A DNA stretch of 64,000 nucleotides from contig CP021227.1 of the NCBI GenBank assembly GCA_003999685.1, positions 1,550,001-1,614,000 on the forward strand, given 5' to 3'. How positions within the stretch are numbered: the first letter of the stretch is position 1; every line of letters begins with the position of its first letter. Of the stretch, positions 35,000 to 45,016 are shown one piece after another. This stretch comes from Taiwanofungus camphoratus. Taxonomy: Eukaryota > Basidiomycota > Agaricomycetes > Polyporales > Taiwanofungaceae. The notes under the pieces are model-generated. The model made no database searches and had not been told where the DNA came from. It saw only the letters and a program-made list of their open reading frames with translations. The position numbers and the translations under genes are program-made.

Positions 35000-35357
35000 C
35001 CAAGACAGCTCACTTACCTTCTACCCAGTAGCACAGCGTTCAAGGTTCATCATTTCTTTGAATCCTGTTTGTTATTTCTTGGCAGCGTATATATGCTGTC
35101 ACCTCACGTCAACGTTTGACCATGGCATCGACCTGGGTTTACGATGCTTTACATCTCGCTCACGTGACCACATTCAATGATATTAGAACTTGGCACCGTT
35201 CTTCAAGGACTTACATACAGATGTCTTCGCGCTCAGAATCCTGATTATAGTAGTGTGTATTGATATCTATTAGAATCAATCTTTATATACACATTTCACC
35301 AACGTCCGAAGGCTCTGTCGTGTTTGGTATATGCGACATTTATATGGCTACATATCA
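35000..35357. other. intergenic, no gene recognised
   Basis: About 360 bp of 3' flank of the following minus-strand gene. Nothing supported. Confidence 0.5.
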
Positions 35358-36215
35358 TTACTCCTGAGAGAAATAATCCTCAGCACGCTCAACCTCAAAA
35401 TCCATGTCGATACCAAGGCCCACTGGTGCGCCTAAGCGCGACGGTGGATGATGATACGAACTACCTTCGATTCCCTGGTTCGACCGCAAGCACCCAATTC
35501 GCGGCGCGCCCGGCGTGCGGGGGAAGTCGTCCTGCGACCTCCGGATGAGTGATTTCGGCCGGGCGATGACTCTGTCGAAGTCAGCCTTCGGGGTTGGGGG
35601 TGCAAGCGGGCTGAGGATGATGCCCAGGCCGACCCCGGGCCCGATGTCGGGAGGGAGGGACGGGTGCACCTGTGACGGAATGCGGGTCGCGGGGGGTAGG
35701 CGGGTGGGGAGGAGCGGGACATCAGGAGACGAGGTACACGGCTCCGTGTTCAAATTAGGAGATGAGACGGGCAGCGTAGATGACAAGCTGCGCGTGGGTG
35801 CGTGCGCGAGCTCATGGTTAGATAGCACCCCGGCATGTGCAAGCTCAGGAGAAAAAGGAGGTGAGGAGGGCGAGGACAACTCGGTGGGAGACTCAACCTG
35901 AAGAACGGGGCTTAAGTGGATGCCCAGGCCCACCAGTGCCGGCGCTGGGGGGCGGGAAGTAGTGCGAGACGTGCGCCCCGACACGCCTGAGGGAAGCACC
36001 AGCCCCAGGGTGGAGTATTCTTTGCGCGCCAGCGCGCGGACTTTGGCATGTGCGAGACTGGCTTCGAGCTCATGTTTGTTGAGGCGGCAGGGGGTTGCCG
36101 GCTCAGAGAGAGAGAGGACACGGGAAGTGTTCGGTGAGTTAGGGGGCGTGAAGATATTAGAAAGCGAGCGCGTGGTGCTTCCTGGGCCAGCCAGGGAAAT
36201 AGAAGTAGAAGTCAT
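35358..36215 (-). CDS. disordered Ser/Pro-rich protein with repeated VGLGI motifs
   Basis: One exon of 285 residues from ATG 36215 (MTSTSISLAGPGSTTRSLSN) to the stop at 35358. An upstream ATG at 36377 is in frame, but the intervening peptide looks like 5' leader. Composition is dominated by Ser, Pro, Thr and Leu, so the protein is probably disordered. A short motif recurs three times: VGLGIHLSPV, VGLGIILSPL and VGLGIDMDFE, spaced across the second half. A possible helical stretch (KHELEASLAHAKVRALARKE) precedes them. The tail is acidic (ERAEDYFSQE). No membrane segment or known domain. The open frame over 850 bp with protein-like repeats supports a real gene; function unknown. Confidence 0.7.
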   Translation of the reverse strand: MTSTSISLAGPGSTTRSLSNIFTPPNSPNTSRVLSLSEPATPCRLNKHELEASLAHAKVRALARKEYSTLGLVLPSGVSGRTSRTTSRPPAPALVGLGIHLSPVLQVESPTELSSPSSPPFSPELAHAGVLSNHELAHAPTRSLSSTLPVSSPNLNTEPCTSSPDVPLLPTRLPPATRIPSQVHPSLPPDIGPGVGLGIILSPLAPPTPKADFDRVIARPKSLIRRSQDDFPRTPGAPRIGCLRSNQGIEGSSYHHPPSRLGAPVGLGIDMDFEVERAEDYFSQE

Positions 36216-36954
36216 TATGATATATGAGGGGTTATTCGGGGTTGACAAATGCCAAGTCAGTGGGTATGATGATGCAACAGTGAGAAATGTGCTGAATGAG
36301 AAGGGAGACATACTGGGGTTTTTATGTGTTTTAGCAGCCTGCAGATCGGACGTGCAGGCGCATTGTCCTCGACACATCCGACTCGCAGAAACATCATTCC
36401 GAAAGTATGTGACAGCCTTCCGAGACCATGAGACATCCTTCCAGGGGTAACAGACATACGGGAGTGCGGCACAACCTTGCGCCTACAACACGGATGTCAC
36501 GGAATTCTTCCTTGCGCGGATGTGAACATTCCGCAAATGTGAGTTGGACAGAATTTAAATGATTTGAACTTTGTCACAGGTTTGCGGAATAGTCATTATC
36601 GAAATGCGTTGGATGTTCGGTTAACCCTGCTCTCGAAGCCAATCTGCGCACTATTGAAGTGGTCAAACTTTGAAGGAAATTCTGAATGCCAGGGGTAGGC
36701 ATAAATTGGATTTTCGACAGTGATGTCAGCATCACTTTCTTATCACGTGACGTTACGTATTACCAGGTCTTTGTACGAGTCTACTTTTGTAATGTCCCTG
36801 AGACAAAAGACAACTGGTCGGCATTCCGAAAGGTGGGTCTCGTTGGGACCTCGAAATTGTCGGTTGTGATCCTGACATTAACGCCATTTCCAAAACGAGA
36901 TTTTATAAGCGTTTCTGAAGTATAGTACGATCGGTACCGAGTTTCGAAACTGTT
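36216..36954. other. intergenic, no gene recognised
   Basis: About 740 bp upstream of the VGLGI-repeat gene. No supported gene. Confidence 0.5.
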
Positions 36955-37070
36955 CATCGGGGAAAATGCAGGTAACTGTGTAGCTGGTTATACTACGTCC
37001 CCACTATATGATGCTATAGATCTGGTTGTAGTTGTTGTAGTACTGGGAGCTACCCTGATTTTTCCTGATG
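36955..37070 (+). mobile_element. miniature inverted-repeat element, family CATCAGG, copy A
   Basis: 116 bp with near-palindromic ends: left CATCGGGGAAAATGCAGG, right CTGATTTTTCCTGATG. Internal sequence matches copies B and C (GGTAACTGTGTA, then CTACC near the right end). Flanked by TT on both sides, which may be a 2-bp target duplication. The most diverged of the three copies. Non-coding. Confidence 0.65.
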
Positions 37071-39754
37071 TTTTGCGAACTCTACCCTTCAGAAACACCT
37101 GTAATGATTGCACGCACGATACCAGAAGAGGCATGCTTTGGTTGTCCGGATGAGTACAGAGCACCACGAGCTGCCGGTAGATGATGTCAAGCACGATATT
37201 ACAGCTGGTTTCCATCCCTCAAATCGGTGCATAGAGAAAGTCAATGTCGGGAATCCAAAGCTCCTATTTCCGTTAGTGCCCCTATAAGCTGCAGTCCTTA
37301 CACTGCTATCTTGACCGTCTCGTACCAGCACGTGTTGCCAAGTATATGTACGGGAGAACTTGTAGTTAAGTATGCTTTCCCTTTCCGGACACGTGAAGCG
37401 TGTCGAGGACATCTATGTCGACGCTGCAGGATCGCGGAGGTTTCCTAACGGTTTCAGTACGATCATTTCCAAGCTATCAGTTTCATGTTGTTGCATGGCG
37501 TTGATCGTTGCGAGCCGTCTACTAATTCAGGATGCTCGAAGGGGACATTAGTGTCCGAGGAGCAGGAGTGCGAGGAACCTCTATCCTCTCTTGAGACTAA
37601 GCCTTCAGATTCCTATTCGGCCGATGTTGAATGCTACAGAAGGGAGCTTCAAAACCCATAGTGGAAGGATGAGGAACCTAGTGGATGATATCTTGTTAGC
37701 TCTGTATATTCTTCAGGGCTGAGAAACATAACACAGATGTTTTCTGCTTTCAGCACTGTTTGTGCCGATATCTCATAAATCGCCCGGATAAAGACCCGTG
37801 CTATAGGGCGAAAATTAAGTTGATTTTTTTTTTCGGTCCCCCAGAATTGAAGGGACAGATCGGCTGGGAAGAGAACGTACGTGCGTCGCGCATCCTGAGG
37901 GCTCGGGTTGCTGAGCCGGATCATCATGAACAGGAGAAGAGGCTCACCGGATTATCAACATGTCACGCCACTTATCCATCATGTAGAAGCCCCGCAATCA
38001 TTTTACACGATCCAGTTGTTCAGGCAGGAGCGAAATCATGATGAGTTCAGCGGTAGTCAAGAATCACTGTTCCCTCCTTGTAATGATGACTATCCAGGTG
38101 ATTGTATCTTCGGTGGTGCATTTTTGATAAATGACTTCTGATTATCCGGGCACTGTATCTGATAGCACAATTATTGACACACGGCGGCTTCATATAAATG
38201 CGAGTTATGTATAACTCGCCTGTCAGGATTACAACTGAAGGGTCGGCGTGTACATCTTTGTTGATGAGTGGAACAGGGATCATCGTCTGAAAGCCATCGA
38301 CTCACATCTGAAGCTTTCCGATGATTGTGTAAAGCTTCAGAGTTATATATTATTCAAGCTACCAGATTGGTCACGGATGCTTTTTCAAGCCTAGTATTAC
38401 AACGCCCGTGCAGATACTGGAAATATGAGTCAGTATACGAGAGACCTTGTGAACGATGCCCAATCCAACAACTTGGAGCTTGACGAGGTGGCGGCCAGGT
38501 GCTAGCACTTATTGACGGTGAATTTGCTAATCATAACACGACAACACCACGGTGATTCAGTGTGAGTGTCGGGCAGAAGCTATTTCGTGGTCACGTTAGT
38601 GTAGGTATACCGGCCCTTGACTTGAGAGCGTGAAAATCTGTAGTCAGGGACCGCAGAAGGTGAAGACTGGAAATTTCCTGCATTCCCAGTTGGGATGGTA
38701 CGAGTGCATGACCCGTGTACACGGTGGAGACAAATTGCCAACGAGGCGTCCACGAGGCAGACAAGGCCACAAATCGAACGGCCACTGATAGACATGTCTT
38801 TCAGAAATTTCAGCTACATCTGCACCCCGACTGAAGCGTAGAAAAAACTTACAAGCTCGGACTCGATTGTTCAACGTTGACCATCCCTGCATCTGTAGCA
38901 GGTTGTAGCTTAACGAGTGAGAGAGAACACGTCTACGTAGCCGCAATCGCCGCTCGGAGGATGACTAATGTTCATAGAAGAATGGAAGAGGAAAAATATT
39001 CTTGGAGCTTGGGCGCTGGGAGCGGCTGCTTAGAGCCTGCTCCGCCGTGAACTAGACCAGGTTTCGAGCGTTATGATACTCATATCGGACGAGTCCTTTG
39101 CTCGACACCAACCCGGCGTTGGTCAGGAAATCCAAGGCCTTGCACGCTTTGTTCTGAGGGTCATGAGGAAACGAGGTGAACAATACGAACCTAATGCCTT
39201 GGAAAAAGTGCCGTCAAGCCCGATCAAATCCCCGCGCATAAAGCATAGACACGCGCACATGCCCCGATGAATCGGCTGCTGGCGCCACCAGATTGTCGAC
39301 TTACGATTGTTTCACTGTGGGGGGACATTTGTTTGGCGGTTTCGATAAATTGTAAGTAGGGATTCAAGTTTGCGGTAACACTTGGCCGCAGACTCTTTTC
39401 CAAGGCGACACCACGGAGTCCGCCCGAAACCAAGGTGCGCGGAGATAGAGCCTTCTGAGGTTCTGATGCACATGCTGCTCGGAGGCTCACGAGATCTGCG
39501 TGCTCCCAAGTGGGAGGAGGCTAGCGCTTGCTGCTCGGATTAGGGAAGTGAAGTAGCCTCGCTGCAGCCTAAAACGGAAAGTCCACTGCCACCAGAAGTG
39601 GGTCGAGCGCCTGATTGGTCACGATTGCATTCTTCGCAGTCTTCGCCGTGTCGCATGGAGACTCCAGCCCGCCGGCCAGGCGAGTTCCCTCTGTCCTACA
39701 ACGTCCCACCCCCTCCTCTTTCTTCTCCCGGTTCACTGGTGGTCAAATTTCAAG
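37071..39754. other. gene-poor stretch, no gene recognised
   Basis: About 2.7 kb with scattered short frames on both strands and no domain. It may contain eroded repeats, but no end structure was recognised apart from copy A just upstream. Confidence 0.5.
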
Positions 39755-41001
39755 ATGGTCCTGTCCAACGACATCGCGGCTCTGATTGGCTTTGGATGTG
39801 AGGCAGTCTTGTATGGTGCGTGTCTCGCTTGCATGGTATGCGAGCAAGCAAATTGAAATTCACTGATTTTGCGGTCCATTTCACAAGGGGCTTACTGTAT
39901 TCTATTCCTCATCTCACTACATGTTCTCATATGGCGACGGCGGTCCCGAGATCTAAACACACCCCTCCTTTTCGCAAATTGTATGCTTTTCTTTTCTTGT
40001 ACCGCGCATTTCGCGCTGGAGTTCAATCATTACTACACTACTCTCGTGCGTGCTGTTGGCTAACAATTTTTTCGTTGAGCGTGGAATCTAACTCAGCCTA
40101 CTTGATATTCCACACCGACAGCAAGCGACGGGTGTCCCCAATTTTGCCAATGAAACCAAGAGGCTTTTTGGTGCAGACATCCTCATCTCGCTCATCGACT
40201 TCATGGGCGACATGGTCCTCATCTACCGCTGCTGGCTCGTATGGGGCAAGAACTACTGGGTTATCATCCTCCCATTCTTGACCGCGGTCAGCGGCTTCGG
40301 TGCGTCCGCGCAGCGCCGCCTGATCACACGCTTACCTGATCACCTTCCTGCTTCTGCCCGCAGCATGCTTGATGGAAGTTATGCACCTGCTGCTCTCCAT
40401 CGACCCGTCGGCACCCGTCGCCCCCGCGCAGGTCGTGCCGCTCGGCATTGCGGGCTACGCGCTCCCGCTCTGCACAAACGTGCTCGTCACCGCGCTCATC
40501 GTCGTGCGCATCTGGTACGCGTCGCTCAAGATCCCCGACGCGGGCCTCTCCCTCGGCACGCGGCGCACCACACGCCACGCGATGAGCATCGTCGTCGAGA
40601 GCGGCGCGCTGTACCTCGCGGTCCAGCTCGTCTTCGTCGTCCTGTTCTCTATTAAGCATCCCGCGCAGGCGATTGTTGCTGTGATGGCCGTCCAGATTTA
40701 TGTGCGTACCAAAGACTTTTCTGTAGCGCAGACGGTCCGGCTCACAGTCGGTTTCGCACGGCAGGGCATCGCGCCTACCCTGATCATCATCCGCGTCGGC
40801 CTCGGAATCACAACCGAGCCGACACACCCCATTCCGGGGACACATATTTCATGGGGCTTCCCCACAAGCAACCAGGACTCGACGACGCGAATCACCGCCG
40901 ATAGCAGGTTCGCGGTGATCACGAATGACATCGAACTTGGGTCGCGCAAGAGCCTGGACACCGGGAAGGAGATCTCGGTCTCGAGCAGCGTCGCGATATA
41001 G
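39755..41001 (+). CDS. seven-transmembrane protein of Agaricomycete type, unknown ligand
   Basis: Five exons linked by GT-AG introns start at ATG 39755 (MVLSNDIAALIGFGCEAVLY). Helices in order: FGCEAVLYGAYCILFLISL, LLFANCMLFFSCTAHFALEF, ADILISLIDFMGDMVLIYRC followed by WLVWGKNYWVIILPFLTA, then CLMEVMHLLLSI, VVPLGIAGYALPLCTNVLV, IVVESGALYLAVQLVFVVLF and IVAVMAVQIYGIAPTLIIIR. The Y-R-C-W-x-V-W motif after helix 3 is common in a large family of Agaricomycete seven-TM proteins. The C-terminal tail (about 50 residues) is cytosolic and Ser/Thr-rich. The last intron (63 nt, after VQIY) is a multiple of three, so retention would keep the frame. Plasma-membrane receptor function is only a suggestion. 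Confidence 0.82.
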
Positions 41002-41257
41002 GCGCGCCCCGCGGCTTATTATACCAAAATGCTTGGGCTCGCGTGTATGACTGTTTGTGGCGTGAGACCTGTACGATGCGAGGTGTATACCCCGGGACGC
41101 GCCATGTAAGTACGGACATACGGAATGCTGGGGCGTGCATGTAAGTTAGTTTGGTGGTACTTTATATCTTGGCATCATATGGACTTGCATCACAATACGA
41201 GTATTTGGTACGTTCAGATAGACGGAACGCAACGTTAGTGAAGGCGTTCCGGGCACG

Positions 41258-41383
41258 CATCAGGAAAAATGCAGGTAACTATGTACCTGGATTTGCTACC
41301 TACCCAGTCTGTAGCACTATATAGTGCTATGAATTTGGGTATAGTTGCTGTAGTACCGGGAGCTACCCTGGTTTTTCCTGATG
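41258..41383 (+). mobile_element. miniature inverted-repeat element, family CATCAGG, copy B
   Basis: 126 bp with terminal inverted repeats CATCAGGAAAAA / TTTTTCCTGATG and an internal palindrome GCACTATATAGTGC. Flanked by CG on both sides. It lies 256 bp after the stop codon of the seven-TM gene. Nearly identical to copy C, about nine mismatches by eye. Confidence 0.75.
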
Positions 41384-42140
41384 CGCGTAAGACGAGACAA
41401 GTCGAGAGGCGCCTCAGAATGATGAAAAATCAGTGATTATAGGTCTGAAGTGGTGGAAGTGCTCGATAGTAGTAGTACTGAGTCGTGGTCTCACAAAGGG
41501 CGATATGTCGTAAAACTCCTGCACTAGCAGCGGCAACACGTCTTTATGACAATACCCTCTCATCAAAGATGCACCAAACTGCAACCGTTCGCTGCCTTTC
41601 TTCCATCTCAGACCATTCTCCAAGATGCTTGTTCTGGCTAGTTTGGCTGCGGCGGCGAGTGATCATCATGTGTCTGATGAACTTTGCGCACAGACTTTAT
41701 GACGGTACCGCCCCATCGCATGATACTGTGGGATCCAAATTCTTAAGTCAAGCTTCTGGTGGCACTGCGCTGGATCGTTGTCCATGTCCGGAGCGGCGGT
41801 GTCCCGTCAGCGCCTCATGAGTGGCCATGGCCATTATCACCATCGGATACTTACTGCTGGAACTCGGATGTGTCGATGCGTTCAGTACTGGGTAGTCAAG
41901 ACACCCCATGATGAAGGTTTGCAAGTCATGATGAGTATCAGACTTGAGAAGCCCGCAAGAATTCGGTCCCAATTACCCTAGTACGTGGAAGCCAGGTCCG
42001 ACCGAACCAACTTGGTGGTCCTGAGCCTCACTTGACTCTGTATCATTGCTTACTGCATTCTCCCGTCTTGCTTCCATGTTCCATTTATGCCACCAACAAT
42101 GCATCATCCCTCGCTATTCTTCTGGCTGCTTCTATCAAGA
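41384..42140. other. spacer between element copies B and C
   Basis: About 760 bp between two inverted copies of the same element. Small frames are present without recognisable motifs. No gene is supported. Confidence 0.5.
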
Positions 42141-42266
42141 CATCAGGAAAAGTCAGGGTAGCTCCCGGTACTACAGCAACTACAGCCAAATTCATAGCAC
42201 TATATAGTGTTACAGATTGGGCAGATAGCACATCCAGGTACATAGTTACCTGCATTTTTCCTGATG
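42141..42266 (-). mobile_element. miniature inverted-repeat element, family CATCAGG, copy C
   Basis: 126 bp in the opposite orientation to copy B, with the same CATCAGGAAAA ends and internal ACTATATAGTG palindrome. Flanked by GA on both sides. Copies B and C together form an inverted pair 757 bp apart, able in principle to fold into a long hairpin. Confidence 0.75.
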
Positions 42267-44155
42267 GAACATCACAGCGAAGGGTACTTTGAAACCTGTA
42301 GCATTGACATTGTCACATTCCCTGACAATGTCATATTCTCCAACATTGTTTTGCTGTGCTGCTAAAAATATACAAGTATACTGCAGTGTCATGATTTCGT
42401 GGTATCTGCCTGTTCGATGTCCAGGACCTGATGCACCTGGAATCCCTTGTGCCGAGACTAGAGCAGCGACTCGCACGCTTGACCGTATCAGCGTGCTTCC
42501 AGCATGTAGCGCACCTTCTCCATTGGCGAGCTGCGGAGTTCGTCTTACTCGATGGTAGTTTTGGGTGGCCGAAACACCCTTAAAACCGCAGGCCAACTTG
42601 GTGGATCCCGGGACTGCAAGGATGCCCTCTTACTTGCCCTATTACATTCTCCTTTTGCTTTCTCTGTACTGTGTCTCATCAGTGCGTGCGGAAACTCTAG
42701 AAGGTTGGTCCGTTGTTCGTTTTTCCTACGTCTTGATATCGAGTGACGCTCCAAATGGCAGTACGTAGCAGGGTGTTGATATTGGGTCATGTTCATGAAG
42801 AGGTCACTTCGCACCATCCTCAGCCCAGTCGTGAGCCTCTGTTTTCGGCATGCTTATATCTTTGATTAGATTCTGACAAGTCTTATTAGCTCGCGAGACG
42901 TAAGGGTCTACTTATCCATTCCCGAAGGATTCTCTGCAATAAGTCCTTACCCCAGTTCTTCAGCGTTGCGAGGTGTCTGTCTCTTCGATTTATTTCCTCA
43001 TGAGTGATTGATGCGAAAACTTTATGGCTCGTACTTCCTCCGGAGATGACCGTTAGATATCTTGAAATATTTAGAACAAGTCCATGAATATCAAATCACT
43101 ACAGATGATTCTGTACCCGAAGGTGTCTATTTCGTGCATGATCTCATTTCGGAAGTGGTCGTTGATTGCGAGATGATGCGTAGGAACAACGTTACAGCTT
43201 TATTCTGCGGGTAAAAGCGAATAGCGTCAACTTAAATACACATGAACATCGGCAAATGTAACAACGGTCAATTGAGTCACATACTTGCTCGTGCTGAGAA
43301 GCCATGAGCTTTAGGTCTGCATGCAATGCATTATGGTTAATAGTCGAAGGCTTTCTCAACGAGAGCTGCGTTATGGATGTTCTGCTGGCCAGGCTCACAT
43401 GTCCAAGAATGTTTCAAGGCGTGAAGTGGACTTCTATCGCAAATGGGCATGTTACTGGTGACTGATGGTTGTCTCTGAAGAAGACGGTGATGCTATGGCA
43501 TATGTGCCATCTCATCGGGCGGTGTTTGACAACACCTCAAAAGGTCCTCAGGCTATTTGATGTACGTACTTGCAGTGATATGCATTGTATACCCTCAGCC
43601 ATGCTTCCCTTCATACCTCATTTTGATCTCTCACAGGTTTCTAACATAGGACAGGTGTAATCGCTGTCTTGCGTAAGAATCGTGCCTGTTGGGCATTTGA
43701 GACCCTTCTATTGTTGGCATGTGAGTTCCCGAGTGATCTTCCTTGTCAGAAAGGTGTCTTTCTGTCAGATTTTCGTTACTATCCTCTCCACTTAGCTTAT
43801 CTTCAAGGAGAATCTTACAACTGACGGTTATTGTGCACCTCGTGATCACATTTACTGGAATGTGTAGGGACGAGACGACCGCATTCTCTGTGATTATTCT
43901 CGATTATATAATGGGTCGATTGTGTGCACGCCCGGATAGCGATTGAGATTGTGCTGCCAAGGTCTAAGATGCTAGTGCTCTTTAACAGAAGTGTTTCTAC
44001 ACGTATAGTGACTTTTAATCGTGATAAGAAGGCTTTTTTTTTTCAGAATGGTCAATATCGAACAGTCCATGCATGCATCTGGAAATGTCTAACTTGTGAA
44101 GGTTTCGCATGAAACTGTCTACTTCGCGGTCAAGTGCGTCCCGTCACGCTCTGTA
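42267..44155. other. gene-poor stretch, no gene recognised
   Basis: About 1.9 kb without a supported gene. AT-richer than the flanking coding regions, short frames only, and a poly-T run at about 44035-44043. Confidence 0.5.
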
Positions 44156-44376
44156 AAAAAGGATAGTCAACCGTAGTCCCCAAATTGCGCCAGGTGACTA
44201 TTATGGTGACTAAATCAGGGAGCATAGTCACACATTAGTCGCTTGAATCGACTACACCTTGACTGATGGGTGACTGTTTTCTCCAAATTTGGACAGCGGC
44301 ATTCAAGAAAAATGACTAGTTAGTCCATTGGCGCAATTTGGGGACTAGGTTTGTGACTAGGTTGACTATCCTTTTT
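44156..44376. mobile_element. TA-flanked miniature inverted-repeat element (Tc1/mariner-like MITE)
   Basis: 221 bp with terminal inverted repeats AAAAAGGATAGTCAACC at both ends. The homology continues inward, with an inserted GTGACTAGG-type unit on the right, through TAGTCCCCAAATTGCGCCA. A TA dinucleotide lies immediately outside each end (44154-44155 and 44377-44378), the target duplication of Tc1/mariner/pogo elements. The interior repeats GTGACTA/TAGTCAC units. No coding capacity. Confidence 0.78.
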
Positions 44377-45016
44377 TATAGAGGATCACAGCTGAGAGAC
44401 AAAGCTAGGCTGCTGCAATTGTATAAAGGGGGTAATTTGAACAACTAAAATGCATCAGTAGCGCTAGGCTAAAGTGGATCACAGTTGAGCCGTGTGTACT
44501 CATTGGGTGCCAGTCTTCTGAGGTAAACTAAGCCTGCAAAGACATAGAACAATCAGGGTTTTCATTATTCAAAGAGTGCTTTGCTCCATGCACAAAGACA
44601 CTTCCACAAGCAGCTTGCTGACAGCGCAATGTAAGCTGCAGTTTGACTTCCGTAATAGACCATGACCATTTGGATTGTGGCGACCACTGCCTGAAGGAGT
44701 GATCTTAAGGCCTAGCTATACTACCTACTGACAAAGTTTGACAAGTACATAAAACCTAGTAAGATTCGGGAGATGTACCAGGGACACGACTTTAATTGAT
44801 GATCAACCCTTATTAATCAACATAATCATAGGATAGATCATTTGGGAATGGTAGTGCCAAATATGGATGAGCCTCTAGCTACCAGTTGCGTAACGCCAGC
44901 CCTTCACTGAGCTTCGAAGGTCCACTCCTCTTATACAAATGGTACATTAAACCGTATTGATAGCTTGCCACGCCGATATCATTGGAAGCTAAGACATGCA
45001 GAACACCTTGTGGGCA
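44377..45016. other. intergenic, no gene recognised
   Basis: About 640 bp downstream of the second DUF6533 gene. Nothing supported. Confidence 0.5.

Noticed and set aside
41258-42266. Copies B and C as terminal repeats of one larger element
   Set aside because: Each copy has its own inverted ends and its own flanking dinucleotide pair (CG and GA), and a third copy lies 4 kb away. Independent insertions are simpler, and no coding content lies between them.
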